The translations under genes and the position numbers were made by a program. From the NCBI GenBank assembly GCA_013399695.1, contig VXAU01004747.1:65588-129587 (forward strand): DNA of 64,000 bases, written 5' to 3'. The notes beneath the pieces are model-generated. The model was not told where the DNA came from. It saw nothing but the letters and a program-made list of their open reading frames with translations, and made no database searches. Shown in pieces: positions 23,657 to 34,344 of the stretch; positions within the stretch are counted from its first letter, which is position 1; each line of letters opens with the position of its first letter. This DNA is from Formicarius rufipectus. Its lineage: Eukaryota > Chordata > Aves > Passeriformes > Formicariidae.

Positions 23657-25083
23657 GTTCACGATCAGCTTTACAAAAGAAACACCCCACCACAGGTGCA
23701 CTCCAGGGGCCCCTTTCACGAACGTGCATTAGAGAAAGCGCGCGAGCGAGCGAGGAAGTGGGGCAGCTTGTCAGGGTGCACGAAGGTCACAGTGTTCCCA
23801 CTTGGCACAAAGGCTGCACATCCCCATCCCTGCCACATCCCCCACAGGGGGCTGGGCCACCCCAGCGCTGGCAGAGACCCTGCATGGGGGGATGCTGCAG
23901 GGCTGGGCTGTCCCTCCTGCCGGCTCCGCCTGCCCCAGGGCCGGGGGCAGCTGTTGCCCAAAGCACAAAGTGGGACTTGGGGTTGAGGGGGGAGCACTGG
24001 AAGCTGGACACTGCACTGAGCAACCATGAGAGCCCCGAAATAACCCTCCCACCCCATCCCAGACACACACATGTGCACATACATGTACTCACATATCAAA
24101 ATGTTGGTGACCACGTGGCGTGGAAACAGAGTATTCTCAGGCACTCCACAGGAAAACATCAGCCCACCCAATCACCCTCCCAGTTCCAAGACCAGTGGCA
24201 GCCCTGTTTCTGGCCAGCAGCGGGTAAAGGAGGGGACCAGGGTGGAACCAAGGGCAGCAACCCAATCCAGTAACCAAAAGACAGGGGGATGGATGGTAGG
24301 GCTCCTCTGACCACCACCATCCTCAGTCTCCTTTTTCCTTTGATGGCAGTGCTGCACTTCTTCCCCCTCGGCCAGCACTGGGGGACATGCTTTGCTTTTT
24401 CCCCCATTCTTTTGGTGGCCGACCATCCACCCAGCTTGAAGGTGGTGGAGAGTGCTCTCTTCCCTCTGCCTCAAAAGCCTGGGTCCCTTCAGGCAGCCCT
24501 GCCCAAGCAGGCAGCAGAGGCAGGGGGTGAGTACTGCCCTACTGGCTCTCTGCCATTCTCCCTTGGCTTCCCTGGGGTGATGTTTGAAAAACCAGGGCAG
24601 CAGAAGAGGGGATGGGACTGGAGGGGAGATCCTGGAATGCGGCCTCATAAAACCAGACAGTGGGGTTGCTAGAAATAAATAGGGAAAGGGGATGTATTCA
24701 GGGAATGCCTGCACCCTGGCATCCCACTGAAGCTGGACTGTGCTTGGGATAGATGAAGTTCTCCTCCCCACTCCTTGTTGGAGCTGACAAGGTGAGGACC
24801 CTCACTGTACCAGGGACACCTGCAGGTACAGCAAGGTCCACCCAAAACAGAGGTGGGGCAAGATGAGATCCAGGACAAAGCGTGCCAAGAGTGGGGACAG
24901 GTCACACCATCAGCACAGGGGCAACAGGAAGGCTTCCAGGGTCCCCTCTCCCTCCTGAGATGCCAGTGCAGGGGCACAAGCATTGCCATGGCAAGGCTTT
25001 CTGGTCTCGGAGGGGAGAAAGGGGCTCCCTGCTTTGGGGCTGCCACTGGGCTCCTTGGCACTGGGGAGAGGGCTCAAGGCCAC

Positions 25084-28000
25084 TCATGCCTTCCTCCCTT
25101 CCTCGCAGGCAGCAAAGCCTGCCTTGTTGGCACCTCCAAAGACCTCCACTGCCTGGTCGTCCCACTGAATCACATTTCCTTGGAGGTGGGAGGTGCAGTT
25201 GGCCAAGCCCAGGATCTCTGCAGGTGCCAGCATGTGGTCCCACACGCTGAACTGTGCCAGCTCCCCCACAAAGGCCTGCGTGGCATCAAAGCGGCCCCCC
25301 AGCGTGTCCTGGAAAAGAGCAGGAGAGATGGTTGGACAGGGATGAGCTGAAGAGGAGGAACATGCATCCAGTGGGCAAACGAGGCAAGGGGAAGAGGGAG
25401 AAGTTTGGGGAGAAGCAGAGCTTGATGCTTAATGGCAGGGAGGGAAAGGAGATGATGTGTTGGGGAGATACAAGAAGACAAGGAAGGGAGCAAATCGAGA
25501 CCAGAGGAATAAGGAGAGGGAAGAGGAGACAATGAGTGCACGTGGCCAGCCTGGAGGTTGGATGGGCATGCAGGAGAGCCAACATGCCATGCTGAGTGCT
25601 AATGCCTATGCCACACCCTGCCTATGCCCCATTTGGAGGCTTTTCTCCCCAGCCAGCTTCCCATCAGAGCGATGCAAACTGGTAGCTCTTGGTGTCAAGC
25701 CAGCATGTACCTGCTCCTGGCCCAGGATGATGACGCCCTGGGGCTTGATGGAATGCCAGGAGGCCAGGTTCTCACCAGCACCCCGCTGCTCGCCATCCTG
25801 GTATGCCGACCACTTGCCATCCCGGGTGGTCCACGCCACGCAGATGTGGTGCCAGGCCTTATCCCTCAAGCTCAGCGGCAGCTGGGCAACCTTCAGGAGA
25901 AGAGCAAGAGCCCAGTGCTCAGTAGGACTGCTGGGGGACCCTGGTGCCTCCCTAGCCCCTCACAGAGCAAGTGGTGCACCCCCAAAGTGGTGGCACCCCC
26001 AAATCTTCAGACATCCTGCTGTGCTGCTTTTCCCTGTCAAAATCCACCGCAGTGAGCCATCCTCCCCACCCTCACCCCTCTCCCCATAAGGCTAGGCCTC
26101 TTCCTCCTTGCTCCCCCACACTGGTGCTCCCAGGAGCATCATTTCCTAGGTGGGTTGAAACAGGGAAGATGAGGCCAGAGGCTTCCCTCCATCCCATCCT
26201 GTCACTGGGCTGACCTTGTCATTGATTAGCAGCTCCAAGGGGTTAGTGCCCCACTCCAACAGCACAATCTCATTGGCTTGGCTCGGGACAGAGTAGGAGA
26301 ACGGGGTGCCGAGCCCCGCCAGGGCCTTGGACTTCAGCCACATGCAGATGGTGAAGGCATAGAGCTCTGGCAGGCTCTTCTTCATGCGGGCATACATGTA
26401 GTTGTTCTGCACTGGGATCGTCACCTTGAAGGCATCAGGAGGGCTGTAGCCCAGTGGTCCTAAGTGTCAAGGATGGGGAGGAGAGAGAAGGGTCAGCACC
26501 TGTAGAGGGGTTCTCCTGGTCATGCACCTTGGGGTAGGAGCCCCCTTGCCCCACCTCCATCCCTGTCAGGCAAGGCTCACCGTGCTCCAGCTCCATCACC
26601 CGGTTCTGGAGAGAGTTCAGCTCCTTCTCAATGTTGTGCTGCTGCTGGCTGCGGTCAGTGCTGGCGGCCTGGCGCTCCTTCTGCAGGGTCAGGATCTTGG
26701 AGAGGAGCTGTTCCTCCAGCTGCTCCATCTTGGTGTGGAGGACATCCCGAGTGAGCGCCGGGGCAGTGGGTGCTGAGCCATTGGTGCGGGCTGGCAGCTC
26801 CTGCTGCACTCAGTGGCAGCCAGGACAGAGGGGAAAGGAGGGAGAAAAGGGAAAATTCAGCGAGGTGTCACTGTAAGAGGTTAAATAAGGACATGCTCAG
26901 CCCGCAGCACTACAGGGAGTGCTGAGATGACAGTCCTATATCCGCACTGGGGTCTTCTCCAAGAGTCTCCAGCTGACTTTGTACCTCCCCTTTCAGAGCC
27001 CCCACTGAGCTCATTACTGCAAAATTAAGCTTGGCTGCTCTTAATGACTTTCTGCCGCTTCAGAGGCAGAGCAAGTATGGGATGTTTGGGTCATCCCTTG
27101 GCTCTGCTTCTGCAGGCAGCCTCCCATGATGAGTGCACGATGCGGGAAGGAGCTTGGAGCTTCCACCCCTGCTGCTCATGAGGCTGCTTACCTATAGCCA
27201 GCACATTAACATCACTTAATAGGGCTGTAATCCTCTTAGCTCAGTTCAGCTGGCGTGTGGGGGCGTGTGCACGTGTGCCAGCTTGGGCAGGTAGCTGTAA
27301 GCCAGCCTCTCCCAGGCCTTGGGGATGCCATGGAGAAGAGGGACCAGGGGCCAGGCTGTCATGTGTCTCTGGTCCTCAAGGCACGACCCACCACCTGAGG
27401 ACATCAAGCATGTCTTGTCCCATCCAGGTGAGCTCCCAGACCAAACTCATCCCATGGTAAATCTAACATGGCACTTAATGAATATGCTCCCACCTGCTGC
27501 TGCATTCTGCAAAGACCTCAGATCCCACCTTACTGCAAGACCCCATACCAATTGGAAGAAAACGACACTTGGAAGGGAGAAGGTGACCCTTTGTTATGCT
27601 CCTGGGGTTCCTCTGTAAATAGGAGCCCTCTCCTTTCCCCATGTCCTTAGGGCATTAGTCTCTCTGCCATGGGGTGGGAAAGATGGTGATCTCCTTCTCT
27701 GTGTTTCCAGACCTTTCCAATGGTGCTGGAGCAGCCACAATGACCCTTGCCTTGGCTGGTCCAGCACTGAGTGTTGTGCATGGCTGCTTCAGCCCTGGAC
27801 ACTGATATGGCTTATGCTGGCAGGACATGGCGGGTGCCATCCCTATTGATCTGAACAGCCTCTCCCTGGCCTCAGAGCTGGCCTGGAGGAGTCAGCACAC
27901 TCATCTGTGGTTATAGCTTCTAGCTTTTTCTTCTTCCCTATGTCCTGCTTTTCCAGACTGCACAGGACCTGATAATCATACAGACAAAGCTGGAGGGGGG

Positions 28001-31000
28001 ATGCCTGACCACATCACCCCAAATCTTTGCTATCCATCATGAGGGGAGAGGGAGGCTGAAGGAAAGACAGGTTTGGCTGGGCTGGATGCAACCTTGGTGA
28101 ATGGGAACTGTAGGGGGAGGAAAAGCTAAAGCATGGTGTTGGTGTAAGCACAAATGTACCTGCACTGAGCAGCAACATACTCAGGCTACAAATAAAAGGG
28201 AGACTGTGATGTCCCAAGGTCTGTAAGAGATGCCCACAGGGTCTGTTGGGGCAAGCCCGCAGGGTCTGTGAGGAAAACCAATCAGGAGAGGCAAATCCCA
28301 GCAAGAGAAGAGAGGTTGTGCAGAGGACATCTGTCAGCCCTGACCAAATGCCAGCTCTCTCTGCCGGCTTGCTCCAGCAGCACTAAGGATGCTCTTGCAG
28401 AGAGCAGAACCTCTCTGGGAAGGGAAATATGCCCAGAAAAGGGCATCCTACCTTTGGCCTTTGTAAAACAGGGAGGGATTAGCCAATAGGGAAGGGTCTT
28501 CTGCCCCCTTTTTTTTTTTTTTGAGGGATCATGGGAATCTGCTGGTGAGGCTGGATAAAAGACAGGGGAGGGATGGCAGGAGGGAAAGAGAGGTGAGTGG
28601 AAAGGTTAATTCTCATCCTCCTGGCAGGGATAGTTCCTACTGGTGAATGCCTGCATTTGCAACCAAGCGGAGCTGGCTGAGTTGGCACAGGTGGGAAGGG
28701 GTTGCCTTTGCTTCTATGTCCACATCCTATGGGCTCCAAGAACTTTCCTCATCCTTTCAGGCCGCCTGGCTACAGTGGAGGCTGGCATGGTCCTGTCTGC
28801 TGCACGCTTTGACTGCTCGAGCTGCAGGTTTGGAGCCTATGTCCCTGCTTTCATGCACGCCTCCATCTGTTAATGACAAAAAAAGAAAAGGCTGGGAGCT
28901 TTGTCACTATCACTATCCCCGATAGCCTGTCCTACATTATTCAGTAGTGACTGAGTGCTTTTTTTACCTCCCTCTTCCTCCTGCTTTTCTCTCTGCTGCT
29001 ATTTTCTTCTCTCTGTAACTTTTCTCCCTATGGCTTTTTCATTTCCCTGGCTTTGGAGTGTCTCCTTCTGGTGCTCCCCTCTGTGCACATGCAAGTTATC
29101 TCTCCCTTTTGACTCAATTTCTTTCCCCACGCCGAGTTTTTTCCCACCCATCCCTTTCTCCAGCTCTTGCTGGTCCCTCCAGCTTGGCGGCCCATAGACT
29201 GACAGCCAGATCCACATGACTGACTGAACCATTGCTGACCCCATGTTCCTTCTGGAAAGGAATACAGCCAGTAGCCTCATCTGGCAGAGTTTTGGGGCTA
29301 TCCCAGCAGACCCCATCCCCATCCCCACAGCCAGACCATGGCTGAACAGGAGACTAGATTCCCCATTGTACCCCATACAGCTGAGATGTGCCAGGTGATC
29401 CCCCTGATGCCAAGCTGAGCCGCATCCCCTAATAATTTTTCTCATCTCCGAGCTGCCTCTCCAGCATCTTTCTCCTAAACCAAATTATTTGAAAAATTAA
29501 TGGTAGATGTGCAGCTGTTATTTACCAGTAACCTTTGAGGAGGGGAGAGGGGGGGAAGCGCCTTCTCCCTGGCTGTTCGGCAGGCGCCCGGCTCCCCATC
29601 TGCTGCTGCGCAGGCAGCAGGGGAGTGGGCAGCGGGTGCGGGGGAGGCTCTTTCGACGGTTTTTGGTCACCAAAACTGGCAAAAAAAGATTGAAAGATGC
29701 CAGGTAATATTAATCATGTTAAATGTCAGCGGTTGCCGGGGGCTGGGAAGGGGGAGGTGGGGGCAGGGGGCCATGGTAGCCACGTTGCTGTGCGCTCGCT
29801 GGGGTTGTAGCCCTCCGTCGGCAAATACACTTTGATTTACGTAAGGAGATCAGAGCCTCATTTACTAATGCACTGGCAAATCTGGGCCCCACTGCTCTGC
29901 CTCAGCCACCAGCACACAAACCCACACCTCGGCCACAAGCCCACCTTAGCTGCTGGGACAGGGCAGGCAGGACCACGGGATGATGCCCCAGCACATCCCA
30001 GTGATCACAATGCTCAGCTGGGTGTGTGAACACAGCAGACCCATTGCATTCCTTGGACCCATGAATCCTTTCAGCCTGCACAAAACCTCTCTGTGGCTGC
30101 CCCACTGGGATTCTCACTGCTGCAGGATGGCACACCTGCTGCACCATGGTTTTTTGGACCCTGTTACCTTTTTGGACCCAGGCAGGACCTTGGGGGTCAT
30201 TAAACTCCAAGAGGGTGTGCATGGGGGTAGAAGACAAGCAAGGATGCATCAGCCTTTCCCTCCTCCTCACAAGGGAAGAGCTCACTGCCGATCCTGTCCC
30301 CCTAAACCTTGCTCAGGACCTGGGTCTATCAGAATTTGGGGATTTCCATCCTCACTCTGCAAGACATGGAGACAGGAGGGAGGCAGCTAGGTCACTACCA
30401 CTCCCATTCTCAGAGCCAAAGGTTTCCTCCCAGCAGCCAGGTCACCAGCCACAACAACACAGCCACATGCTGCCTGAGGAGCAAACAGGCTGTTACAGTT
30501 CTGCCAGGTCCCCCATAGAGCCCACCAGGCTGTCCCCTCTCCTGCTCTGCTCTCCTGCAAGAGATGATGGGGAGAAGGGGGGCATCTGCATCTTGGCACA
30601 GCCGAGGAAGCCAAGGCAATTCCGTTTGCAGCAATAACTAAAAGCATGGAAAAGAAGCATCTGGGCTCCCCAGTTCTGTGTTCCAAGATGCACCTGAGCG
30701 TACAGACATGAACATGTGCTGAGAGAATTATGGGCAACTCTCAAAACCAAGGCAAAAAAGCCTAACTAGGCTGCTCTGCATGAGGAAAGGACAATTGATG
30801 CCTCGTGGTGGGCTAGGAAGAGATGAGGGAAGAAGTCCTCATGTGAATGCTGTGCTGATGCAAGCCCATCCCTGCCAAAGTGGCAGGGGACAAAGAGTGA
30901 GACCATGGGGTCCCTCCCTGTATCCTCCCCTGGGCAATCCTGCTGCCATGCTGACAAAATTAAGAAACAAACAACTTAATAGGTTTTTCAGTCCATGACT

Positions 31001-33979
31001 GAATCTTGTTATGCCTTACAGACAGGGTTGAGAGTGCTCAGATTAGATCAGCAATCTTCTACGTGCCCCCTCCTCTCAGTCTCAGCTCCGAAGCCTCCAG
31101 CAGTAATCCCTGCTGGTAAACCTGCCAGGAGATACTCTGGGACAAAGCCTTCCCAGGGCTGCCCACGGCATTTTGTGTCATCCCTCTCCCGAGATTAAGC
31201 CACCACAGACTTCACAGTATTTCCTCCCCTTCCCAATGGGTTTCACAGAGCCTCCGGCATGCTGAGGGCCACCCTGGGACTGTCTTAATCCAGGTCACCT
31301 TTTGGGGTGATCACCACAATTCAGGATAGCTGTGGGGGCTGGGGGTGCCTCCCCTGTCATGGGGTACCCCGGGGCTGACAGCTGGAGCCATGTGGGACAA
31401 AGGGGTGCAGGTACCCCACCATGAAGTTTTAGATGTCTGCTCTGGGGCAGGGGGAGGCAATCCACAGGCTCTGGACGGCTGAGGTGAGATTCCAGGGCTT
31501 GGCTGGCTGGACTGCAGCCATCCCAGGGGTGTCATTCAAACAGGTGGCACTTTATGCCAGGGGTGAGCCAGGGAAGCTGAAGTCCAGCCTGACTGTGACA
31601 CACTGCCCTATTTTCCTCATCAGGCAGGACTTCTCAAGCTGCAGGGTGTTGTGTCTCCCCTGCAGAGTATGCTTGGGACCCTCAGGCCCCTGGCAGAACA
31701 AAAAGGGAATATTTTTGGCTTCCTCATCAATGTGTGTATGAACCTTGTCCCAGAATCACTTCAGGCTCCCTGGAAGAGAAGAGCCTGCTCCAACCCTTGT
31801 GAGCCTCACCCCTGTCCACCCCAAAGCTCTCACCATCATCAGGAGCCCCAGGCCGGGGACCAAGTCAGCTCACAGATGGTGCTCCCCCTTGGAGAAAGGG
31901 AAAGCATGGCTGGAGAGCAACTAAAGGTCAGGTGTTCCCCAAGATCCAAACTGATGTGCTGGGCAGCATCCCACCATCCATCACCTGGTCTTCATAAACA
32001 CACAGATATTTGTGTCCAGGAACTTACTTCACCCTCTTTGTGTCTGGGTGAGCATACCTGCTGTGTTAACTCATTCTTGGGAAATCATTTATTTGGGTCT
32101 GCAGGGGGGTTTCAGAGTGGCTCTGTCCCTCCCTTGGACTGCATTTGACTCTGGGCAACATGCTCAGACAGGCTGCATGCACATACCTCTGCTCATGCCT
32201 GGCATGCCTCTGTGTTTCTTCTTGTGCCCATGTGTGAATTACCCTGGCAGTTCACAGGTGCTTTCTCTAGTCTCCAGCTCTTTTCCTTCTTCTGTGCATG
32301 TGTTCAGTTGACTTTCCCCTATCTTTCTATCTCTGTTCATATCTCCATCCAATTACCCTCTCTCCTAGTCTCATTTTTCAGCCTGTGACCTCAGTGGCTC
32401 TGAATTTCCCACTCATTGCCTGCTGCTGCTGTGCCCATGTGGCTAGAATGAGAGGAGCAGAAGGGCAAAGCTGAGTGAGAGGGACTCCATGGAGTGCTGT
32501 CTGACCCTACTCACAGCTCCACACTCCAGGTAGGAATGGAAACGGCAACAGAAGATGAAAAGGTTAAGGACTTGCCGGAGGCTTCTTGCAGGTGGCTCTA
32601 ATACCCAGCAGATTTCAGGGGACACTCCTTACCTGAAGCCAACCCCACATGAAAAATCAAACATCTCCCTTCTGGCAACTTTTATGTGCCCAAACTATTG
32701 CCCGAGCCATATCCTGCAAAGTCTGCCAAGGTCCATGGGACCGCTGAGCCCAAATAAATCAACATGACGTGCCCCTTGACAGACATCACCGTAGAGCCTT
32801 TGGTGCCACTGGCTTGTGGCCAGGCCACGACTGAGCCTGCTGGGCACACACTGCACAGCCTCTACATAGTGGGGACCAGGGGTCTGCATCCTAAATGCCA
32901 ACAGCCCAACACCACAGGAATGGGCACGGTGAATGACTCCAGCTGTGCCCTTCTCTCCAGCTCCCATGGACTATGTGGGGAAGGGATGCTCGGCTCACAG
33001 TGGGTGGCACTGCACTTCACTTGGTGAGAGGTCCCGTTTGTAACTGCAATGGCATCACATGGAATTTACATTTCTGCTAAAAGGCAGGATCTAGCCCTGA
33101 GCTGCCAACCTGCTCTGGAGGAGTCCTTGGCAGGTGCTGTGGGGCAAGCAAGGTGCCCTACCTGGGTGCAGACTGGGGGGAAAGCAGGGCAGCCCTGGCC
33201 CCTTGGGACTACCCTGCATGGAGGGAAGAGAGATGAGCTGAGGGCGAGCCCCTTTGTCTGGGCAGAAACCTCAGGGAAGAGTGGGGCAAAGACAACCTTA
33301 CTGAAGACTCATGAGAGGGCTGAGCTGGTTTGGGGTGTGTGTGGCTGCAGGCCTGGGGAATGGCACGTGTGGGAGCATCGCTCCAGGAGCATCATCCCCT
33401 GGGAGCATCCCTCCGAGACCCTCAGGAGCATCATCCCCTGGGAGCATCCCTCCCAAACCCCGGGAGCATCCCTCGCACCTCTATCCGGTCGATGCGGTCC
33501 TGAAGGGTGCGGACAGCCTCCTCCAGCTCCCGCACGGCGGGCGGCTCGTCGGGGGGGTGTCCCATCGTGCTGGGGTGCGGGGCGGCGCGGAGCCCGGCGG
33601 CAGCGGCGGGGGGCGCGGCGGCGGGGGCCCCTCGCAGGCCGCCCTCGCAGCGGCTGAGCTTGCCGGTGAGCTCCCGGATGGTCTCCTGGTCCATGNNNNN
33701 NNNNNNNNNNNNNNNNNNNNNNNNNNNNNNNNNNNNNNNNNNNNNNNNNNNNNNNNNNNNNNNNNNNNNNNNNNNNNNNNNNNNNNNNNNNNNNNNNNNN
33801 NNNNNNNNNNNNNNNNNNNNNNNNNNNNNNNNNNNNNNNNNNNNNNNNNNNNNNNNNNNNNNNNNNNNNNNNNNNNNNNNNNNNNNNNNNNNNNNNGGGT
33901 GGACGCTGGCGATGATGCAGATGATGGCCCCAAGGAAAGCCAGCATGCCCGCCGCCAGCAGCACCGCCAGAAACTTCAG
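25084..33979 (-). CDS. NPTXR: NPTXR, neuronal pentraxin receptor, five exons, probable CTG start
   Basis: Minus-strand exons 33479-33979 (interrupted by a gap), 26581-26803, 26215-26459, 25711-25890 and 25084-25308 (stop TGA) splice in frame. Exon 1 begins CTG AAG TTT CTG (read as (M)KFLAVLLAAGMLAFLG), an uncleaved type II signal anchor covering about residues 3-25. After the gap come DQETIRELTGKLSRCEGG and a helical stretch ending DRIDRIE. Exon 2 continues the coiled coil (QELPARTN to VMELEHG). Exons 3-5 make the pentraxin domain: AFKVTIPVQNNYMYARM, FSYSVPSQANEIVL, the pentraxin signature region HHICVAWTTRDG, SAYQDGEQRGAGENLA, IILGQEQ, DTLGGRFDATQAFVGELAQF and the end CEEGRKA. The protein binds neuronal pentraxins NPTX1/2 at synapses and helps cluster AMPA receptors. 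Visible coding length with the 201 N counted is 457 residues against 500 in human; the shortfall is in the gap-containing first exon. Intron 1 is 6.7 kb. Confidence 0.96.
29420..29900. other. Possible conserved non-coding element in NPTXR intron 1
   Basis: A patch with AT-rich motif-dense ends (CAAATTATTTGAAAAATTAA near 29480; TAATATTAATCATG near 29710) around a GC-rich centre. It includes the 15-base palindrome TTTTGGTCACCAAAA (29661-29675). It looks unlike the surrounding drifted intron, but conservation cannot be tested here. Confidence 0.3.
33371..33475. repeat. 39-bp tandem repeat at the start of NPTXR intron 1
   Basis: Two full copies of a 39-base unit begin at 33384 and 33423 (CAGGAGCATCATCCCCTGGG, then AGCATCCCTCC and a variable end), flanked by partial GGGAGCATC copies at 33371 and 33462. 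The array ends a few bases from the exon 1 splice donor (GT at 33478-33477 on minus). Confidence 0.9.
33696..33896. other. Assembly gap (201 N) inside NPTXR exon 1
   Basis: The gap lies between the membrane anchor and the coiled-coil part of exon 1, the region that is Ala/Pro/Gly-rich in human NPTXR. Exon 1 totals 501 nt with the N counted. Human exon 1 codes for roughly 40 residues more, so the real gap may be longer. Confidence 0.98.
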
Positions 33980-34135
33980 GGTGGCAGCGGCGTGGGGGGC
34001 CCGAGCCCGCAGACGGCGAGAAAAACAAAGCGGGCGGGGATGGAGAGGGGGACGGACGGGCAACCCGGAGGAAGCCGGTGGGCAAGGACGGTACCCGCAG
34101 CAGCAGCACCGTCGCCGGAGCCGCGCCGCGCCGCG

Positions 34136-34141
34136 TTTATA
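34136..34141 (-). promoter_or_regulatory. TATA box of NPTXR
   Basis: On minus the sequence reads CATATAAACGCGG, with TATAAA at 34141-34136. A start site 25-30 bases downstream would fall near 34105-34112, giving a leader of about 130 bases before the CTG at 33979. No ATG occurs on the minus strand between that point and the CTG. Confidence 0.55.
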
Positions 34142-34344
34142 TGTGCCGAGCGGCACCGCCCGCACCGCGCCGCGCCGCCCCCGCCGCCTCCCCAGCCCCG
34201 GCCGTGCCCCTCTCTGCGACCCCCCGTCCTTCCTAGCATCCCTCGCCGGGCTAAAAGAGCGAGGGTCCGAGGTGGAAGGAGAGCGGGCAAGGGGCGCCGG
34301 ATACGTGGAGGGGATAGGGCCACTCGGGGATGGGGCTAGCCCTG

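Larger units (their letters stand above)
33480..34340 (-). promoter_or_regulatory. CpG island over NPTXR exon 1 and promoter
   Basis: Very GC- and CpG-rich sequence covers exon 1, the 5' leader and the upstream flank. It is interrupted by 201 N within exon 1. Confidence 0.7.

Noticed and set aside
33980..34165. NPTXR start at the in-frame ATG at 34165
   Set aside because: It lies upstream of the TATA box and would add an Arg/Cys-rich leader unlike the known receptor N-terminus.
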